Shown: positions 1 through 9,780 of the stretch, piece by piece
How the letters are laid out: each line of letters begins with the position of its first letter
Position numbering within the stretch: position 1 is the stretch's first letter
Assembly: GCF_016625195.1 (NCBI RefSeq)
Contig: NZ_JACVUP010000002.1
Coordinates: 62,001 to 126,000 of the forward strand
DNA from: Erwinia sp. S63
Lineage (GTDB): Bacteria; Pseudomonadota; Gammaproteobacteria; Enterobacterales; Enterobacteriaceae
Length of the DNA stretch: 64,000 bases
Reading direction: 5' to 3'
Program-made: the position numbers and the translations under genes
The notes under the pieces: model-generated
What the model saw: only the letters and a program-made list of their open reading frames with translations
Databases searched by the model: none
Told to the model about the DNA's origin: nothing

Positions 1-329
1 GCGAGTTTGGCATTGCCTTCTTATTTATTTCTCATGATATGGCGGTGGTAGAACGCATCAGCCATCGCGTGGCGGTGATGTATCTCGGACAGATTGTGGA
101 AATGGGGCCGCGTCAGGCGGTGTTTGAGCAGCCGCGCCATCCTTATACAAAAAAACTGATGGCCGCGGTGCCGGTCGCCGATCCGGCGCACCGTCATCGC
201 GAGCGGGCGTTAATGGTGGATGAGATCCCCAGCCCGATCCGCCCATTGGGTGATGAGCCAGAAGTGGCACCGTTACTGGAAGTGGCACCGGGGCATTTTG
301 TTGCCCGCCACGCCATTAGCGGTGCCTGA
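1..329 (+). CDS. gsiA: Glutathione importer ATP-binding protein GsiA, C-terminal part
   Basis: Only the last 108 codons are present; the gene begins outside the window and is read from base 3. The visible part opens with the ABC H-loop region ([12 protein letters not shown]). It then shows the oligopeptide/dipeptide transporter C-terminal extension typical of this family, including [21 protein letters not shown] and the MAAVPVADP segment. GsiA is a double ABC ATPase that powers glutathione uptake through GsiC and GsiD. The next gene, gsiB, starts 64 bases downstream, which fits the usual gsiABCD operon. Family assignment is firm; nothing can be said about the N-terminal half. Confidence 0.93.
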   Translation, partial: EFGIAFLFISHDMAVVERISHRVAVMYLGQIVEMGPRQAVFEQPRHPYTKKLMAAVPVADPAHRHRERALMVDEIPSPIRPLGDEPEVAPLLEVAPGHFVARHAISGA

Positions 330-393
330 GCAGCAAGCAACCGCGTCATCCACGGATGTCGCGCATGACAGGGATTACAGGAGAACGATAACA

Positions 394-1929
394 ATGCACC
401 ACATTATGCGAAAAGGGGTTATCACTGCCGGGTTGTTGAGTTCAGCGCTGGCGATGCCAGCGTGGGCAGCGAAGGACGCGGTGATTGCTGTGGCGTCAAC
501 CTTTACCACTATGGATCCGTACGACGCCAATGACACATTGTCGCAGTCGGTGGCCAAGGCGTTCTATCAGGGACTGTTCGGCTTCGACAAAGACATGAAG
601 CTGCAAAACGTGTTAGCGGAAAGCTATCAGGCGAGCAGCGACGGCTTAACTTACACTATCAAACTGCGCTCGGGCGTGAAGTTCCAGGATGGCACCGATT
701 TCAACGCGGAAGCGGTCAAGGCCAACATCGACCGTGCCAGCAACCCGGATAATCATCTCAAGCGTTACAACCTGTTCAAGTATGTCGCCAGCACCGAAGC
801 GGTGGATCCGACCACAGTGAAGATTACGCTGAAGCAGCCGTTCTCGGCCTTCATCAACAATCTGGCGCATCCGGCGGCAGTGATGATTTCGCCCACCGCC
901 CTGAAGAAATACGGCAAGGACATTGGCTTCCATCCGGTGGGTACCGGTCCGTATGAGTTCGTTACCTGGAATCAGACCGACTTCGTCAAAGTGAAGAAGT
1001 GGGATGGCTACTGGAAGAAAGGCTATCCGAAGCTGGACAGCATCACTTTCCGCCCGGTAGTAGACAACAACACCCGTGCGGCGATGTTGCAGACCGGTGA
1101 AGCGACCTTTGCATTCCCGGTACCGTTTGAGCAGGCTAAATTGCTCCAGGGCAACAGCAAACTCGACGTCGTCACCACGCCATCGATTATGCAGCGTTAC
1201 ATCAGCCTCAACGTGACGCAGAAGCCGTTTGATAATCCAAAAGTGCGTGAAGCACTGGAATACGCCATCAATCGTGAGGCGTTGGTCAAAGTGGCGTTTG
1301 CCGGTTATGCCACGCCAGCCACCGGCATCGTGCCACCGGCGATTGATTTCGCGCAGAAATACCCGGCGATCAAATATGACCCGGCCAAAGCGCGTGAGCT
1401 GTTGAAAGAAGCCGGCTTCCCGAACGGTTTCGAAACGACTTTGTGGTCATCTCATAACCACAGCACCGCGCAGAAAGTGTTGCAGTTCACTCAGCAGCAG
1501 CTGGCGCAGGTCGGTGTGAAGGTTAAAGTCACGGCGATGGATGCCGGTCAGCGTGCCGCAGAAGTCGAGAGTAAAGGTCAGAATGAGAGCGGTGTCCGCA
1601 TGTTCTACACTGGCTGGTCGGCGTCGACCGGTGAAGCAGACTGGGCATTAACGCCGCTGTTTGCCACCACCTCCTGGCCGCCAGCCATCTTTAACACGGC
1701 GTTCTACAGCAATCCGCAGGTGGATAAAGATCTGAGCGATGCACTGAAAACCACCGATCGTGAGCAGAAAGCCAAACTGTACAAAGACGCTCAGGATCGC
1801 ATCTGGAACGATCATCCGTGGATCCCGCTGGTGGTTGAGCAGTTGCTCTCCGCGAACAATAAAAACCTCACCGGTTTTTATGTCATGCCCGACACCTCAT
1901 TCAATTTTGATGAGGCGGATCTGAAGTAA
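394..1929 (+). CDS. gsiB: Periplasmic glutathione-binding protein GsiB
   Basis: This is the solute-binding protein of the glutathione ABC importer, of the SBP_bac_5 (dipeptide/nickel) family. It captures glutathione in the periplasm and delivers it to GsiCD. The ATG at 394 is chosen because AGGAGA lies 9 bases upstream and because it begins a typical signal peptide: a basic start (MRKG), a hydrophobic core, and a cleavage site after AWA near residue 25. An in-frame ATG at 406 is the alternative. The product is 511 residues, the normal family length. Upstream in-frame codons overlap gsiA and carry no signal-like sequence. A strong hairpin follows the stop codon. Confidence 0.95.
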   Translation: MHHIMRKGVITAGLLSSALAMPAWAAKDAVIAVASTFTTMDPYDANDTLSQSVAKAFYQGLFGFDKDMKLQNVLAESYQASSDGLTYTIKLRSGVKFQDGTDFNAEAVKANIDRASNPDNHLKRYNLFKYVASTEAVDPTTVKITLKQPFSAFINNLAHPAAVMISPTALKKYGKDIGFHPVGTGPYEFVTWNQTDFVKVKKWDGYWKKGYPKLDSITFRPVVDNNTRAAMLQTGEATFAFPVPFEQAKLLQGNSKLDVVTTPSIMQRYISLNVTQKPFDNPKVREALEYAINREALVKVAFAGYATPATGIVPPAIDFAQKYPAIKYDPAKARELLKEAGFPNGFETTLWSSHNHSTAQKVLQFTQQQLAQVGVKVKVTAMDAGQRAAEVESKGQNESGVRMFYTGWSASTGEADWALTPLFATTSWPPAIFNTAFYSNPQVDKDLSDALKTTDREQKAKLYKDAQDRIWNDHPWIPLVVEQLLSANNKNLTGFYVMPDTSFNFDEADLK

Positions 1930-1934
1930 CAGGC

Positions 1935-1960
1935 GCGGCCAGCCTTGCGAGGCTGGCCGC
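1935..1960 (+). other. Intercistronic hairpin between gsiB and gsiC
   Basis: GCGGCCAGCC (1935-1944) pairs perfectly with GGCTGGCCGC (1951-1960) around the loop TTGCGA. There is no T-run after it, so it is unlikely to be an intrinsic terminator. Hairpins placed just after the binding-protein gene of ABC operons commonly protect the upstream message from 3' decay and lower downstream expression. That role is inferred here. Confidence 0.7.
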
Positions 1961-1978
1961 TGCTGCGCAGGATTTTGC

Positions 1979-2899
1979 ATGCTCAACTATTTTCTCAAAC
2001 GATTACTGGGGCTGATCCCCACGCTGCTGATTGTCGCGGTGCTGGTGTTCCTGTTTGTGCACCTGCTGCCGGGCGATCCGGCGCGCCTGATTGCGGGTCC
2101 GGAAGCGGATGCTTCAGTGGTGGCGCTGGTGCGTCAGGAACTGGGCCTTGATCAGCCGCTGATCCAGCAGTTCTGGCACTTTATCCTCAATGCCTTGCAG
2201 GGAGATTTCGGCCAGTCGATGGTGTCGAAACGCCCGGTCTCGGAAGAGATTGCCGCACGCTTCTTCCCGACGCTGTGGCTGACGCTGACCAGCATGGTGT
2301 GGGCAGTGATTTTCGGTATGACCATCGGCATTACATCCGCCGTCTGGCGCAACCGCTGGCCCGATCGTATCGGCATGACGCTGGCCGTATCCGGTATCTC
2401 CTTTCCCGCTTTCGCCTTAGGCATGCTGCTGATGCAGGTGTTCTCTGTTGAGCTGGGTTGGCTGCCAACTGTCGGTGCCGACAGCTGGAAACACTATATT
2501 CTGCCGTCGATAACCCTGGGTGCAGCCGTGGCGGCGGTGATGGCACGCTTTACCCGCGCTTCGTTTGTCGAGGTGATGCAGGAAGATTACATGCGCACCG
2601 CGCGCGCCAAAGGGGTACGTGAGTCGCTGGTGGTGGTCAAACACGGCCTGCGCAATGCGATGATTCCGGTGGTGACCATGATGGGCCTGCAGTTTGGTTT
2701 CCTGCTCGGTGGCTCGATTGTGGTGGAAGTGGTATTCAACTGGCCCGGTTTAGGCCGCTTGTTGGTGGACTCGGTGGAAATGCGTGATTACCCGGTGATT
2801 CAGGCCGAAGTCTTGCTGTTTTCGCTGGAGTTTATTTTGATCAATTTGATTGTCGATATGCTGTATGCGGCGATCAACCCGGCCATCCGTTACAGGTAA
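1979..2899 (+). CDS. gsiC: Glutathione importer permease GsiC
   Basis: Inner-membrane permease of the glutathione ABC importer, 306 residues, equal to the K-12 protein. Six membrane segments are visible, starting with the first helix [20 protein letters not shown]. The cytoplasmic EAA-type coupling loop lies around [11 protein letters not shown] near residue 205, where the ATPase docks. The N-terminal [10 protein letters not shown] is typical of the DppB/GsiC family. It lies 49 bases after gsiB, beyond the hairpin, and is followed after 10 bases by gsiD. Confidence 0.95.
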   Translation: MLNYFLKRLLGLIPTLLIVAVLVFLFVHLLPGDPARLIAGPEADASVVALVRQELGLDQPLIQQFWHFILNALQGDFGQSMVSKRPVSEEIAARFFPTLWLTLTSMVWAVIFGMTIGITSAVWRNRWPDRIGMTLAVSGISFPAFALGMLLMQVFSVELGWLPTVGADSWKHYILPSITLGAAVAAVMARFTRASFVEVMQEDYMRTARAKGVRESLVVVKHGLRNAMIPVVTMMGLQFGFLLGGSIVVEVVFNWPGLGRLLVDSVEMRDYPVIQAEVLLFSLEFILINLIVDMLYAAINPAIRYR

Positions 2900-2909
2900 G
2901 GAGTCGCAC

Positions 2910-3815
2910 TTGAAGAACTGGCGACGCGCAGCGGCATTGAAAACCATGCCGATGATGACGGAAACCCGGGTACGTACGCCGTGGCGCGAATTCTGGCGCC
3001 GCTTTCGCCATCAACATGTGGCGATGGTGGCGGGCTTATTTGTGCTGCTGTTGATTGTGGTGGCGTTTATCGCCCCGTTTATCGCTCCGTTTGATGCTGA
3101 AAACTATTTTGATTACGACCGGCTGAATGACGGACCGTCAATGATGCACTGGTTTGGCGTGGATTCGCTGGGGCGTGACATTTTTAGTCGCGTGCTGGTC
3201 GGCACACGCATCTCACTGATTGCGGGTTTCTTCTCGGTGGCGATCGGTGCGCTGATTGGTACGCTGCTGGGGTTGCTGGCCGGTTATTACGAAGGCTGGT
3301 GGGATCGCATTACCATGCGTATCTGTGACGTGCTGTTTGCTTTCCCCGGTATTCTGCTGGCGATTGCGGTGGTGGCGATCATGGGCAGCGGTATGAGCAA
3401 CGTGATTGTGGCGGTGGCGATTTTCAGTATCCCAGCATTTGCTCGCCTGGTACGTGGCAACACGCTGGTGCTGAAACACCAAACCTTTATTGAATCAGCC
3501 CGCAGCATCGGCGCGTCCGACTGGACGATTATCATGCGCCACATTCTGCCCGGTACGGTGTCGTCGATTGTGGTCTATTTCACCATGCGCATCGGGACGT
3601 CGATCATCACGGCGGCGAGTTTGTCTTTCCTGGGTTTGGGCGCTCAGCCACCCACGCCGGAATGGGGCGCGATGCTCAATGAAGCGCGTGCCGATATGGT
3701 GATTGCCCCGCACGTGGCGATTTTCCCAAGCCTGGCGATTTTCCTGACGGTGCTGGCGTTTAATCTGTTGGGCGATGGACTGCGAGATGCGTTAGATCCG
3801 AAGTTAAAAACCTGA
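2910..3815 (+). CDS. gsiD: Glutathione importer permease GsiD (TTG start)
   Basis: Second permease of the glutathione importer, DppC family. The TTG at 2910 is preferred over the upstream in-frame ATG at 2850. TAAGGAG (2897-2903) lies 6 bases before it, and the first residues ([13 protein letters not shown]) align with the start of K-12 GsiD. The 2850 start would also overlap the end of gsiC by 50 bases. The product is 301 residues. Landmarks are the first membrane helix after FRHQHVAMV, the family motif [14 protein letters not shown], and the EAA-type loop [20 protein letters not shown]. It is the last gene of the operon, and no clear terminator precedes the repeat cluster. Confidence 0.93.
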   Translation: MKNWRRAAALKTMPMMTETRVRTPWREFWRRFRHQHVAMVAGLFVLLLIVVAFIAPFIAPFDAENYFDYDRLNDGPSMMHWFGVDSLGRDIFSRVLVGTRISLIAGFFSVAIGALIGTLLGLLAGYYEGWWDRITMRICDVLFAFPGILLAIAVVAIMGSGMSNVIVAVAIFSIPAFARLVRGNTLVLKHQTFIESARSIGASDWTIIMRHILPGTVSSIVVYFTMRIGTSIITAASLSFLGLGAQPPTPEWGAMLNEARADMVIAPHVAIFPSLAIFLTVLAFNLLGDGLRDALDPKLKT

Positions 3816-3826
3816 AATATCATATC

Positions 3827-3983
3827 GGTGCGCATAAATGCGCACCCTGTGAAATCCCACTTCGTACATTGGTTCGTCATAAATGCGCACTCTGCGAAAT
3901 CCCACTTTCGCACATTGGATCGCCATTAATGAGCACCCTACAAACCTGCACTTGTTCCTGTAGGGTCGCCATGCATGGCGACC
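3827..3983. repeat. Cluster of short palindromic and tandem repeats
   Basis: Four related palindromic elements lie in 157 bases. The first (3827-3846) has 9-base arms, GGTGCGCAT and ATGCGCACC, around AA. The last (3964-3983) is the perfect 20-base palindrome GGTCGCCATGCATGGCGACC. Two degenerate versions lie between them, around 3871-3892 and 3917-3938. A direct repeat of about 40 bases, starting CATAAATGCGCAC and ending ACATTGG, occurs at 3833 and again at 3878 (45-base spacing, a few mismatches). This looks like a REP/BIME-type extragenic array between two convergent genes. The last palindrome could also act as the 3' hairpin of the chemoreceptor gene. Confidence 0.75.
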
Positions 3984-3997
3984 AGGTTTTTGTCGAC

Positions 3998-5665
3998 TCA
4001 GAAAGTTTCCCAGTTGTCGTTGCTATGTGCACCGGCGGCGGGCAAAACGCGTGGTGTGGTTGCGACAGGGGCTTTCACTGTTTTTGTCACCGGTGCCATC
4101 ACTGCCCGCGTCCCGGTTTTAAAGCGCGCCACCGCCGAAGACAGGCTGCTGGCCTGCTGCTCCAGCGAAGCCGAGGCGTTAGCCGATTCCTGCACCAGTG
4201 TGGCGTTCTGCTGCGTTACGCGATCCATCTCGTTCACCGCCACACCAATCTGATCAATGCCGCGACTCTGCTCGTCAGAGGCCGACGCAATTTCGCCCAT
4301 GATATCGGTCACGCGCGTCACCGCACTGACGATCTCCTGCATAGTATCGCCGGCGCTGCTCACCTGCTGTGAACCTAAATTAACGCGCTGCACGGAGCCC
4401 TCAATCAGTAGCTTAATCTCTTTCGCTGCCTGTGCACTGCGCTGCGCCAGATTACGTACTTCACCCGCGACCACCGCAAAGCCACGACCTTGTTCACCGG
4501 CGCGTGCGGCTTCAACAGCCGCATTCAGCGCCAGAATATTGGTCTGGAAAGCAATGCCATCGATCACGCTGGTGATGTCGGCGATTTTCTTCGAACTGTC
4601 GGCGATGTCGCGCATGGTTTTCACCACGCCGTCCACCACATTCCCACCTTTGTCAGCGGTTTCCGAGGCGGTTTTCGCCAGCTGGGTCGCCTGACGCGCG
4701 TTATCGGCGTTTTGTTTTACCGTTGCGGTCAACTCTTCCATGCTGGCGGCAGTCTCTTCCAGCGAGGCGGCCTGTTGTTCGGTGCGAGAGGAGAGATCGT
4801 TATTACCGTTAGCGATAGCGCTGGCACTGCCGAAAATGGCATCGGCACTGTCGCGCACATTGTTGATCGTGCCCAGCAGTGCTTGCTGCATATGATTGAG
4901 GCTCGCGGCAATGGCGGCCATTTCACTGTGTCCTTCAATCTTGAGACTGGCAGAAAGGTCGCCATCGGCAAAGCGCTCCATCTGCTGCTGAACTTGCTTC
5001 ATCGGCGCCAACAGGATGCGGCGAACCAGCAGCCAAACCACCAGCAGCAACAGCACCACAATCACTGCCATCACAGCAACCATCACCAGCATATGCTGAT
5101 AAGTGCTATCGTTATCTGCAGCGCGGGAATTGATTAACTGAACGTTGTCACCGCGCCACTGCTTGTAGGCCGCTTCCAAATCATCCTGCGCTTGCTGTGC
5201 ATCCAGCTCGCCATAAGCGGCGTAGTTGTTGGCTTTCAGAAAGGTCGCGGATTGATTCAGCAGTTGGTAATAGTTCGCGAATTTGCTCTCGATAAGCTCG
5301 GCAGAGGCGGCGCTTTGCCCCGCAATACGCGGGACACTTTTGTAGCGGTCAAAGTGCTGTTTCGCTTCATCAAGCGAGGCGCCCGCGGAAACCAGCAGCT
5401 TGTTGATGGCAGCGCGTGAAGCATCATCGGTCTGATTCTTCAGGATGCGAATCGCCACGCGGTTGATGATAACGCGCGTTTTCACCAGCGTTTGCCAACT
5501 ATCGGAGAACTCACGTTGTTGATGCGATAGCTGGTTACTGGCGGTGAAATTATGCTGACCAGCGATCAGGGAAGATAAAAACAGTGAGCCGGAGATGGCC
5601 TGCATAGCGGTGAATACCAACAGCATCAATATGATGGCAGTCACAATTTTCATTTTCGTTAACAT
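3998..5665 (-). CDS. Methyl-accepting chemotaxis protein, Tsr/Tar class
   Basis: Transmembrane chemoreceptor of 555 residues. Layout: TM1 about residues 8-30; a periplasmic four-helix-bundle (TarH-like) sensor about 31-190; TM2 about 191-214; HAMP about 215-265; then the long signalling coiled coil. The hairpin tip, near residue 370-410, has the conserved [20 protein letters not shown] and [18 protein letters not shown]. The protein ends in NWETF, the tether pentapeptide that binds CheR and CheB in high-abundance receptors. The ATG at 5665 is preferred to the longer frame because AGGGA precedes it and it begins a basic, hydrophobic TM1. The ligand cannot be predicted. In K-12 this spot, between gsiD and rimO, holds the c-di-GMP genes yliE and yliF. 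Confidence 0.93.
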   Translation of the reverse strand: MLTKMKIVTAIILMLLVFTAMQAISGSLFLSSLIAGQHNFTASNQLSHQQREFSDSWQTLVKTRVIINRVAIRILKNQTDDASRAAINKLLVSAGASLDEAKQHFDRYKSVPRIAGQSAASAELIESKFANYYQLLNQSATFLKANNYAAYGELDAQQAQDDLEAAYKQWRGDNVQLINSRAADNDSTYQHMLVMVAVMAVIVVLLLLVVWLLVRRILLAPMKQVQQQMERFADGDLSASLKIEGHSEMAAIAASLNHMQQALLGTINNVRDSADAIFGSASAIANGNNDLSSRTEQQAASLEETAASMEELTATVKQNADNARQATQLAKTASETADKGGNVVDGVVKTMRDIADSSKKIADITSVIDGIAFQTNILALNAAVEAARAGEQGRGFAVVAGEVRNLAQRSAQAAKEIKLLIEGSVQRVNLGSQQVSSAGDTMQEIVSAVTRVTDIMGEIASASDEQSRGIDQIGVAVNEMDRVTQQNATLVQESANASASLEQQASSLSSAVARFKTGTRAVMAPVTKTVKAPVATTPRVLPAAGAHSNDNWETF

Positions 5666-5779
5666 GATTTTCCCTGAGCAAAGTAGGCTAGTAGAGAAGT
5701 TATCGGTGTAAAAGCACATTGCTTAAGAGCCGCAAAAAAATAATTGCAGTAAGTGATAATGTCGTGCAGGAGAAATGCA

Positions 5780-6229
5780 GTGAAACCCTTTGATTACGAA
5801 CAAGACTTTAAGAATATCGATTTCCGACAGCGGCCAGACCTTTATCAGGTTGGACGCGGTGAGCAGGGGGTGTTAATGGTGGAGCCTTACAAGAGCGAAA
5901 TTCTGCCATTCTGGCGCTTCCGGACCGTGGAACTGGCTCAGGAATCTTCCGTTCAGATCATGCAGTTGTTTGAGGACTATCGCGCACAGGACGACTTTGT
6001 CGGCATGGATATGGCGCGAAAATTTATTCAGATGGGATATACCCGCGCACGTCGCTATAGCAATCACAAAGGCGGGCGTAAATATGATGCAGACGGCAAC
6101 GAGTTGCCGCGTACCACAGAAAAAGAAAAGGCCGCAGCGGCGGCCATATTCAAATCATGCTGGGATCGGCTAAGAGCGGACACCGATTATCTGGCGCGCA
6201 AACGTGCGCACCAGCAGCAGCACGGTTAA
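5780..6229 (+). CDS. DUF4385 family protein
   Basis: Small soluble protein of 149 residues with no signal or membrane segment. It is recognised as DUF4385 from [44 protein letters not shown] and the basic NHKGGRKY. Function is unknown. The GTG at 5780 is chosen because AGGAG (5768-5772) lies 7 bases upstream and the family homology begins right after it; an ATG-initiated extension at 5753 has no ribosome binding site. The C-terminus is Lys/Ala/Arg-rich. Its stop codon shares the bases TTAA with the convergent rimO stop, so the two genes overlap by 4 bases. Confidence 0.85.
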   Translation: MKPFDYEQDFKNIDFRQRPDLYQVGRGEQGVLMVEPYKSEILPFWRFRTVELAQESSVQIMQLFEDYRAQDDFVGMDMARKFIQMGYTRARRYSNHKGGRKYDADGNELPRTTEKEKAAAAAIFKSCWDRLRADTDYLARKRAHQQQHG

Positions 6230-7551
6230 ACGCACGTACCCCATAAATCGTACTCATCGGCGTGTTCAACTTTGACACGCACCACATCACCGACTTTCAC
6301 CTGACGATCGCCATTCAGATACACTGCGCCGTCGATCTCAGGTGCATCGGCCATGCTGCGGCCAACCGCGCCTTCTTCATCCACTTCATCGATCAGTACC
6401 AGCACTTCACGGCCGATTTTCTCCTGCAGACGTTCGCTGGAGATTTTCTGCTGCAGCTGCATAAAGCGATCGAAACGCTCCTGCTTCACCTCTTCTGGCA
6501 CCTGGTCCGGCAGCTGGTTGGCCGTCGCGCCTTCAACCGGGCTGTACTGGAAGCAGCCAACGCGATCCAGGCGCGCTTCTTTCAGGAAGTCGAGCAGCAT
6601 CTGGAAATCTTCTTCGGTTTCACCGGGGAAGCCGACGATAAAGGTCGAACGCAGCGTCAGTTCCGGGCAAATTTCACGCCAGCGTTTGATGCGCTCCAGC
6701 GTCCGTTCAACCGCACCAGGACGCTTCATCAGCTTCAGAATGCGCGGGCTGGCGTGCTGCAGTGGGATATCGAGGTACGGCAGGATTTTGCCTTCGGCCA
6801 TCAGCGGAATCACGTCATCCACATGCGGATACGGATAGACATAATGCAGACGCACCCACACGCCGAGTTTCGCCAGCTGTTCGCACAGGCTCACCATGCT
6901 GGTTTTCACCGGGGATCCATTCCAGAAACCGGTGCGGTGTTTCACGTCAACGCCGTAAGCCGAGGTGTCTTGCGAGATCACCAGCAGCTCTTTCACGCCG
7001 GCCTCCACCAGACGTTTGGCTTCATCCAGCACCGAACCAATCGGACGGCTATCAAGATCGCCACGCATGGACGGGATAATGCAGAAGGTGCAGCGATGGT
7101 TGCAGCCTTCAGAAATTTTCAGGTAAGCGTAGTGGCGTGGCGTCAGTTTCACGCCTTGCTCTGGTACCAGGCTCAGGAACGGGTTGTGTTCCGGCTTTGG
7201 CACATAGGTGTGAACGTGCGACAGCACTTGCTCGTAGCTATGCGGGCCGGTGATTTCCAGTACCTTAGGATGCACTTCGCGGATCTGATCCACTTTGGCA
7301 CCCAGGCAACCGGTGACGATCACTTTGCCGTTCTCGTTCAGCGCTTCACCGATCGCTTCCAGTGATTCCTGTACGGCGCTATCAATAAATCCACAGGTGT
7401 TAACGATGACGATCTCCGCATCATCGTAGCGTGGCACCACATCGTAGCCTTCAGTACGCAGTTCCGTCAGGATGCGTTCTGAGTCGACGAGGTTTTTTGG
7501 GCAGCCGAGTGAGACGAAGCCTACGCGCGGCGGATTTTTGACATGGCTCAT
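6226..7551 (-). CDS. rimO: Ribosomal protein S12 methylthiotransferase RimO
   Basis: Radical-SAM enzyme that adds a methylthio group to the beta carbon of the conserved Asp of ribosomal protein S12. It has 441 residues, the same as K-12. The N-terminal UPF0004 domain carries three cluster cysteines (C17, C53, C82). The radical-SAM domain has C150, C154 and C157 in [11 protein letters not shown]. The C-terminal TRAM domain lies around residues 375-441. Neighbours differ from K-12: a chemoreceptor and DUF4385 downstream, DUF1493 divergent upstream. ycaO, reported to help this modification, lies at the far end of the window. Confidence 0.97.
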   Translation of the reverse strand: MSHVKNPPRVGFVSLGCPKNLVDSERILTELRTEGYDVVPRYDDAEIVIVNTCGFIDSAVQESLEAIGEALNENGKVIVTGCLGAKVDQIREVHPKVLEITGPHSYEQVLSHVHTYVPKPEHNPFLSLVPEQGVKLTPRHYAYLKISEGCNHRCTFCIIPSMRGDLDSRPIGSVLDEAKRLVEAGVKELLVISQDTSAYGVDVKHRTGFWNGSPVKTSMVSLCEQLAKLGVWVRLHYVYPYPHVDDVIPLMAEGKILPYLDIPLQHASPRILKLMKRPGAVERTLERIKRWREICPELTLRSTFIVGFPGETEEDFQMLLDFLKEARLDRVGCFQYSPVEGATANQLPDQVPEEVKQERFDRFMQLQQKISSERLQEKIGREVLVLIDEVDEEGAVGRSMADAPEIDGAVYLNGDRQVKVGDVVRVKVEHADEYDLWGTCV

Positions 7552-7746
7552 AAGGATAATAATTCATCATAATTAGTGTGGATAGGCGGGGGATTGTACA
7601 GAGGTTGCGAGGGAAAATGTATAGGGAAGATGCAGTGAAAAGCGGCTTAATTGAGAAAATTTCGAAAAGCAGTAAAGGCTGTTACCTTACCTATCTGCCT
7701 TGCCTGACTGAGACGATAACTTGATTGCCAGAGAGGACGATAAATT

Positions 7747-8073
7747 ATGGTAATGACTCTTGAGCAGCAAATATATGAGTTCATTCGTCCTTATGCGGGG
7801 ACTTATTTTCTCAATCATAAAATGGTTGAGCTTAAACCCGAAACTGATCTGGACTTTGACCTCGATATTGATGTGGCAGAGCTGGAAGATCTCATGGCGG
7901 CATATTTTCAACAGTTTGACGTTAAGCCTGAAAATTTCGATATTAACGTGTACATTCCGGAAGCTCCGTTCTCACTCAATCCCTTCAAAAAAACAGAGCC
8001 TGTTGCTGTGCCGGATTTCACCATTGGCATGCTCATTGAATCCGCCAAAGCGGGGCGTTGGTTATACGATTGA
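7747..8073 (+). CDS. DUF1493 family protein
   Basis: Small acidic protein of 108 residues, recognised as DUF1493 by the acyl-carrier-like pattern DLDFDLDIDVAELEDLM near residues 35-50 and the ending IGMLIESAKAGRWLYD. Function is unknown; members are common in variable loci of enterobacteria. GAGAGGA lies about 9 bases before the ATG at 7747, and an in-frame ATG follows at 7753. Its composition is visibly richer in A+T than its neighbours, which suggests recent transfer. It replaces bssR of K-12 at the rimO-yliI junction. The 192 bases downstream contain only short open stretches. Confidence 0.8.
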   Translation: MVMTLEQQIYEFIRPYAGTYFLNHKMVELKPETDLDFDLDIDVAELEDLMAAYFQQFDVKPENFDINVYIPEAPFSLNPFKKTEPVAVPDFTIGMLIESAKAGRWLYD

Positions 8074-8265
8074 CCCTGAGCAGGCCCGCGAGTTTGGTGT
8101 ACGCTTAACCTGTGCGCCGGTGATCCGAGTTGTGTAATCCAGCCTGTTTTGCTTAAATGTTCGGTTGGTGATTGTAAGTTATTCACCGCACTGAAGAATT
8201 TGAACGCGTGCTGACGGTGCAGATCGTACCGCCAGCGCAGATGCGGATAAAGTGAGAGCAGACAA

Positions 8266-8901
8266 ATGCAAGAGATCGTTAAAGGTTTTCTGAATTTCCA
8301 ACAGAATGTGTTCCCTGAAAGGAAGGATCTTTTCAAAAGTCTGGCGTCAAACCAGAATCCCAAAGCCCTGTTTATCTCCTGCTCAGACAGCCGTCTGGTG
8401 CCTGAATTAGTCACCCAATCCGAGCCAGGCCAGCTATTCGTGATCCGTAACGCCGGTAATATTGTGCCGCCGTTTGGTCCCGAACCGGGTGGTGTGTCCG
8501 CGACGATTGAGTATGCGGTAGTTGCGCTGGGCGTGACTGAAATCATCATTTGCGGTCACTCCAACTGTGGCGCCATGAACGCCATCGCGTCTAATGCGGA
8601 TTTAGAAAGCATGCCAGCGGTCGATCACTGGTTGCACTACGCCAATGCAGCGAAAGCTGTGGTGGAAGAGCGCAATTATGAAGCGGTGGAAACCCGTCTC
8701 AATGAAATGGTCAAAGAGAACGTGATTGCCCAGTTGCACAATATCAAAACACACCCTTCGGTAGCGGTGGCGCTGCGTAAAGGCAAAGTACGCCTGCATG
8801 GATGGGTTTATGATATTGAGAGCGGCGGCATTATTGCCCTGACCAAAGGCGGCGAGAGCTTCATTTCGTTGTCCGAGAATCCTGAGACCTGCTTCGAGTG
8901 A
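8266..8901 (+). CDS. Beta-class carbonic anhydrase, CynT-like
   Basis: Interconverts CO2 and bicarbonate in the cytoplasm. The 211-residue product has the zinc site C39, D41, R43 in [11 protein letters not shown], plus H98 and C101 in CGHSNCGA. The sequence resembles K-12 CynT (MKEIIDGFLKFQ at its start) more than Can. No cyanase or cyanate transporter gene is adjacent, so a link with cyanate is not supported; supplying bicarbonate for biosynthesis is the plain reading. A weak GAGAG precedes the ATG at 8266. A strong terminator follows 6 bases after the stop codon. Its position between rimO and yliI is not that of K-12. Confidence 0.93.
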   Translation: MQEIVKGFLNFQQNVFPERKDLFKSLASNQNPKALFISCSDSRLVPELVTQSEPGQLFVIRNAGNIVPPFGPEPGGVSATIEYAVVALGVTEIIICGHSNCGAMNAIASNADLESMPAVDHWLHYANAAKAVVEERNYEAVETRLNEMVKENVIAQLHNIKTHPSVAVALRKGKVRLHGWVYDIESGGIIALTKGGESFISLSENPETCFE

Positions 8902-8907
8902 TTCCCT

Positions 8908-8934
8908 AACCACCTGCAATGCAGGTGGTTTCTT
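8908..8934 (+). terminator. Terminator after the carbonic anhydrase gene
   Basis: AACCACCTGC (8908-8917) pairs perfectly with GCAGGTGGTT (8921-8930) around AAT and is followed by TCTTCTCC. The stem is strong; the U-tract is interrupted. Confidence 0.8.
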
Positions 8935-9018
8935 CTCCCATTCTGTGAAAATTTCCCGCCAAAGCGCAGCGTGCGCTCTACACTTGAGAAGCGATTTACC
9001 TCTTATAAGGGCATTCTC

Positions 9019-9675
9019 ATGCGATTTCGTCTTTATATTCCTGCTTTAACGCTGGCTATGCTGGCGGTAGGTTGTACCTCTCATGTCGCGGATAAGCAGC
9101 AGTTTTCCGGATTTCTTGGCGATTACAGCCAGTTAAAATCTGAACAGTCACCCAGCGGTAAACCGACATTGCGCTGGATCTCGCCGGATTACCACAGCGC
9201 GGATTACACCAACGTGGTGTTCGAACCCGTGGTTTACTATCCCGCCGCGCGACCGACTGAACGCATCAGCCAGCAGACATTGGATCAAATCCGTCAGTAC
9301 ACCGATAGCCAGTTAAAACGCGCGGTCGCAGAACGTAAACCGGTGGTGGGCAAGCCAGGTGCACATACGCTCAGGGTGAAAAGCGCCATCACCGCCGTGA
9401 CGGCAGAAAACGAAGGAATGCAGTTCTATGAAGTGGTGCCGATTGCGGCGGTTGTCGCCAGCACCATGGCGGCCACCGGCCATCGCACCCAGAACAGTGC
9501 GCTGTTCCTGGAGGTGGAAGCGGTCGATGCGCAGACCGGAAAACCGATGATCAAAGCCGTACGTAAGGCCTTCGGCAAGTCACTGCCCAACAACAGCGCG
9601 CCGATTACGCTCAACGATGTGCGTCCAGGCATCGATGAGATGGTGCGTGATGTAGTGGCCTTCTCCGCGCCTTAA
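9019..9675 (+). CDS. DUF3313 family lipoprotein
   Basis: Predicted lipoprotein of 218 residues. The signal peptide ends in the lipobox LAVGC with the acylated cysteine at residue 19. The following residues (TS) do not include the inner-membrane retention Asp, so outer-membrane targeting is likely. The mature part matches the DUF3313 family: YTNVVFEPVVYYP near residue 75 and a later stretch beginning YEVVPIAAVVAS. Function is unknown. The ATG at 9019 is chosen over the upstream frame start at 8971 because it begins the lipoprotein signal and has AAGGG upstream. It stands alone, with the carbonic anhydrase terminator before it. Confidence 0.85.
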   Translation: MRFRLYIPALTLAMLAVGCTSHVADKQQFSGFLGDYSQLKSEQSPSGKPTLRWISPDYHSADYTNVVFEPVVYYPAARPTERISQQTLDQIRQYTDSQLKRAVAERKPVVGKPGAHTLRVKSAITAVTAENEGMQFYEVVPIAAVVASTMAATGHRTQNSALFLEVEAVDAQTGKPMIKAVRKAFGKSLPNNSAPITLNDVRPGIDEMVRDVVAFSAP

Positions 9676-9780
9676 TCCCGACGCCCGGCGCTATGTCGGG
9701 CTTAATGTTTTGTAAATCCTGCACATCCTTTCTTACGGGCTGACTACCCTTAACGGCAGACCGTGATAAAGGAGAATCCC

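Noticed and set aside
6262..7365. 367-codon open frame on the plus strand opposite rimO
   Set aside because: It is an antisense shadow of a highly conserved gene, with His- and Gln-rich nonsense composition and no ribosome binding site or family features.
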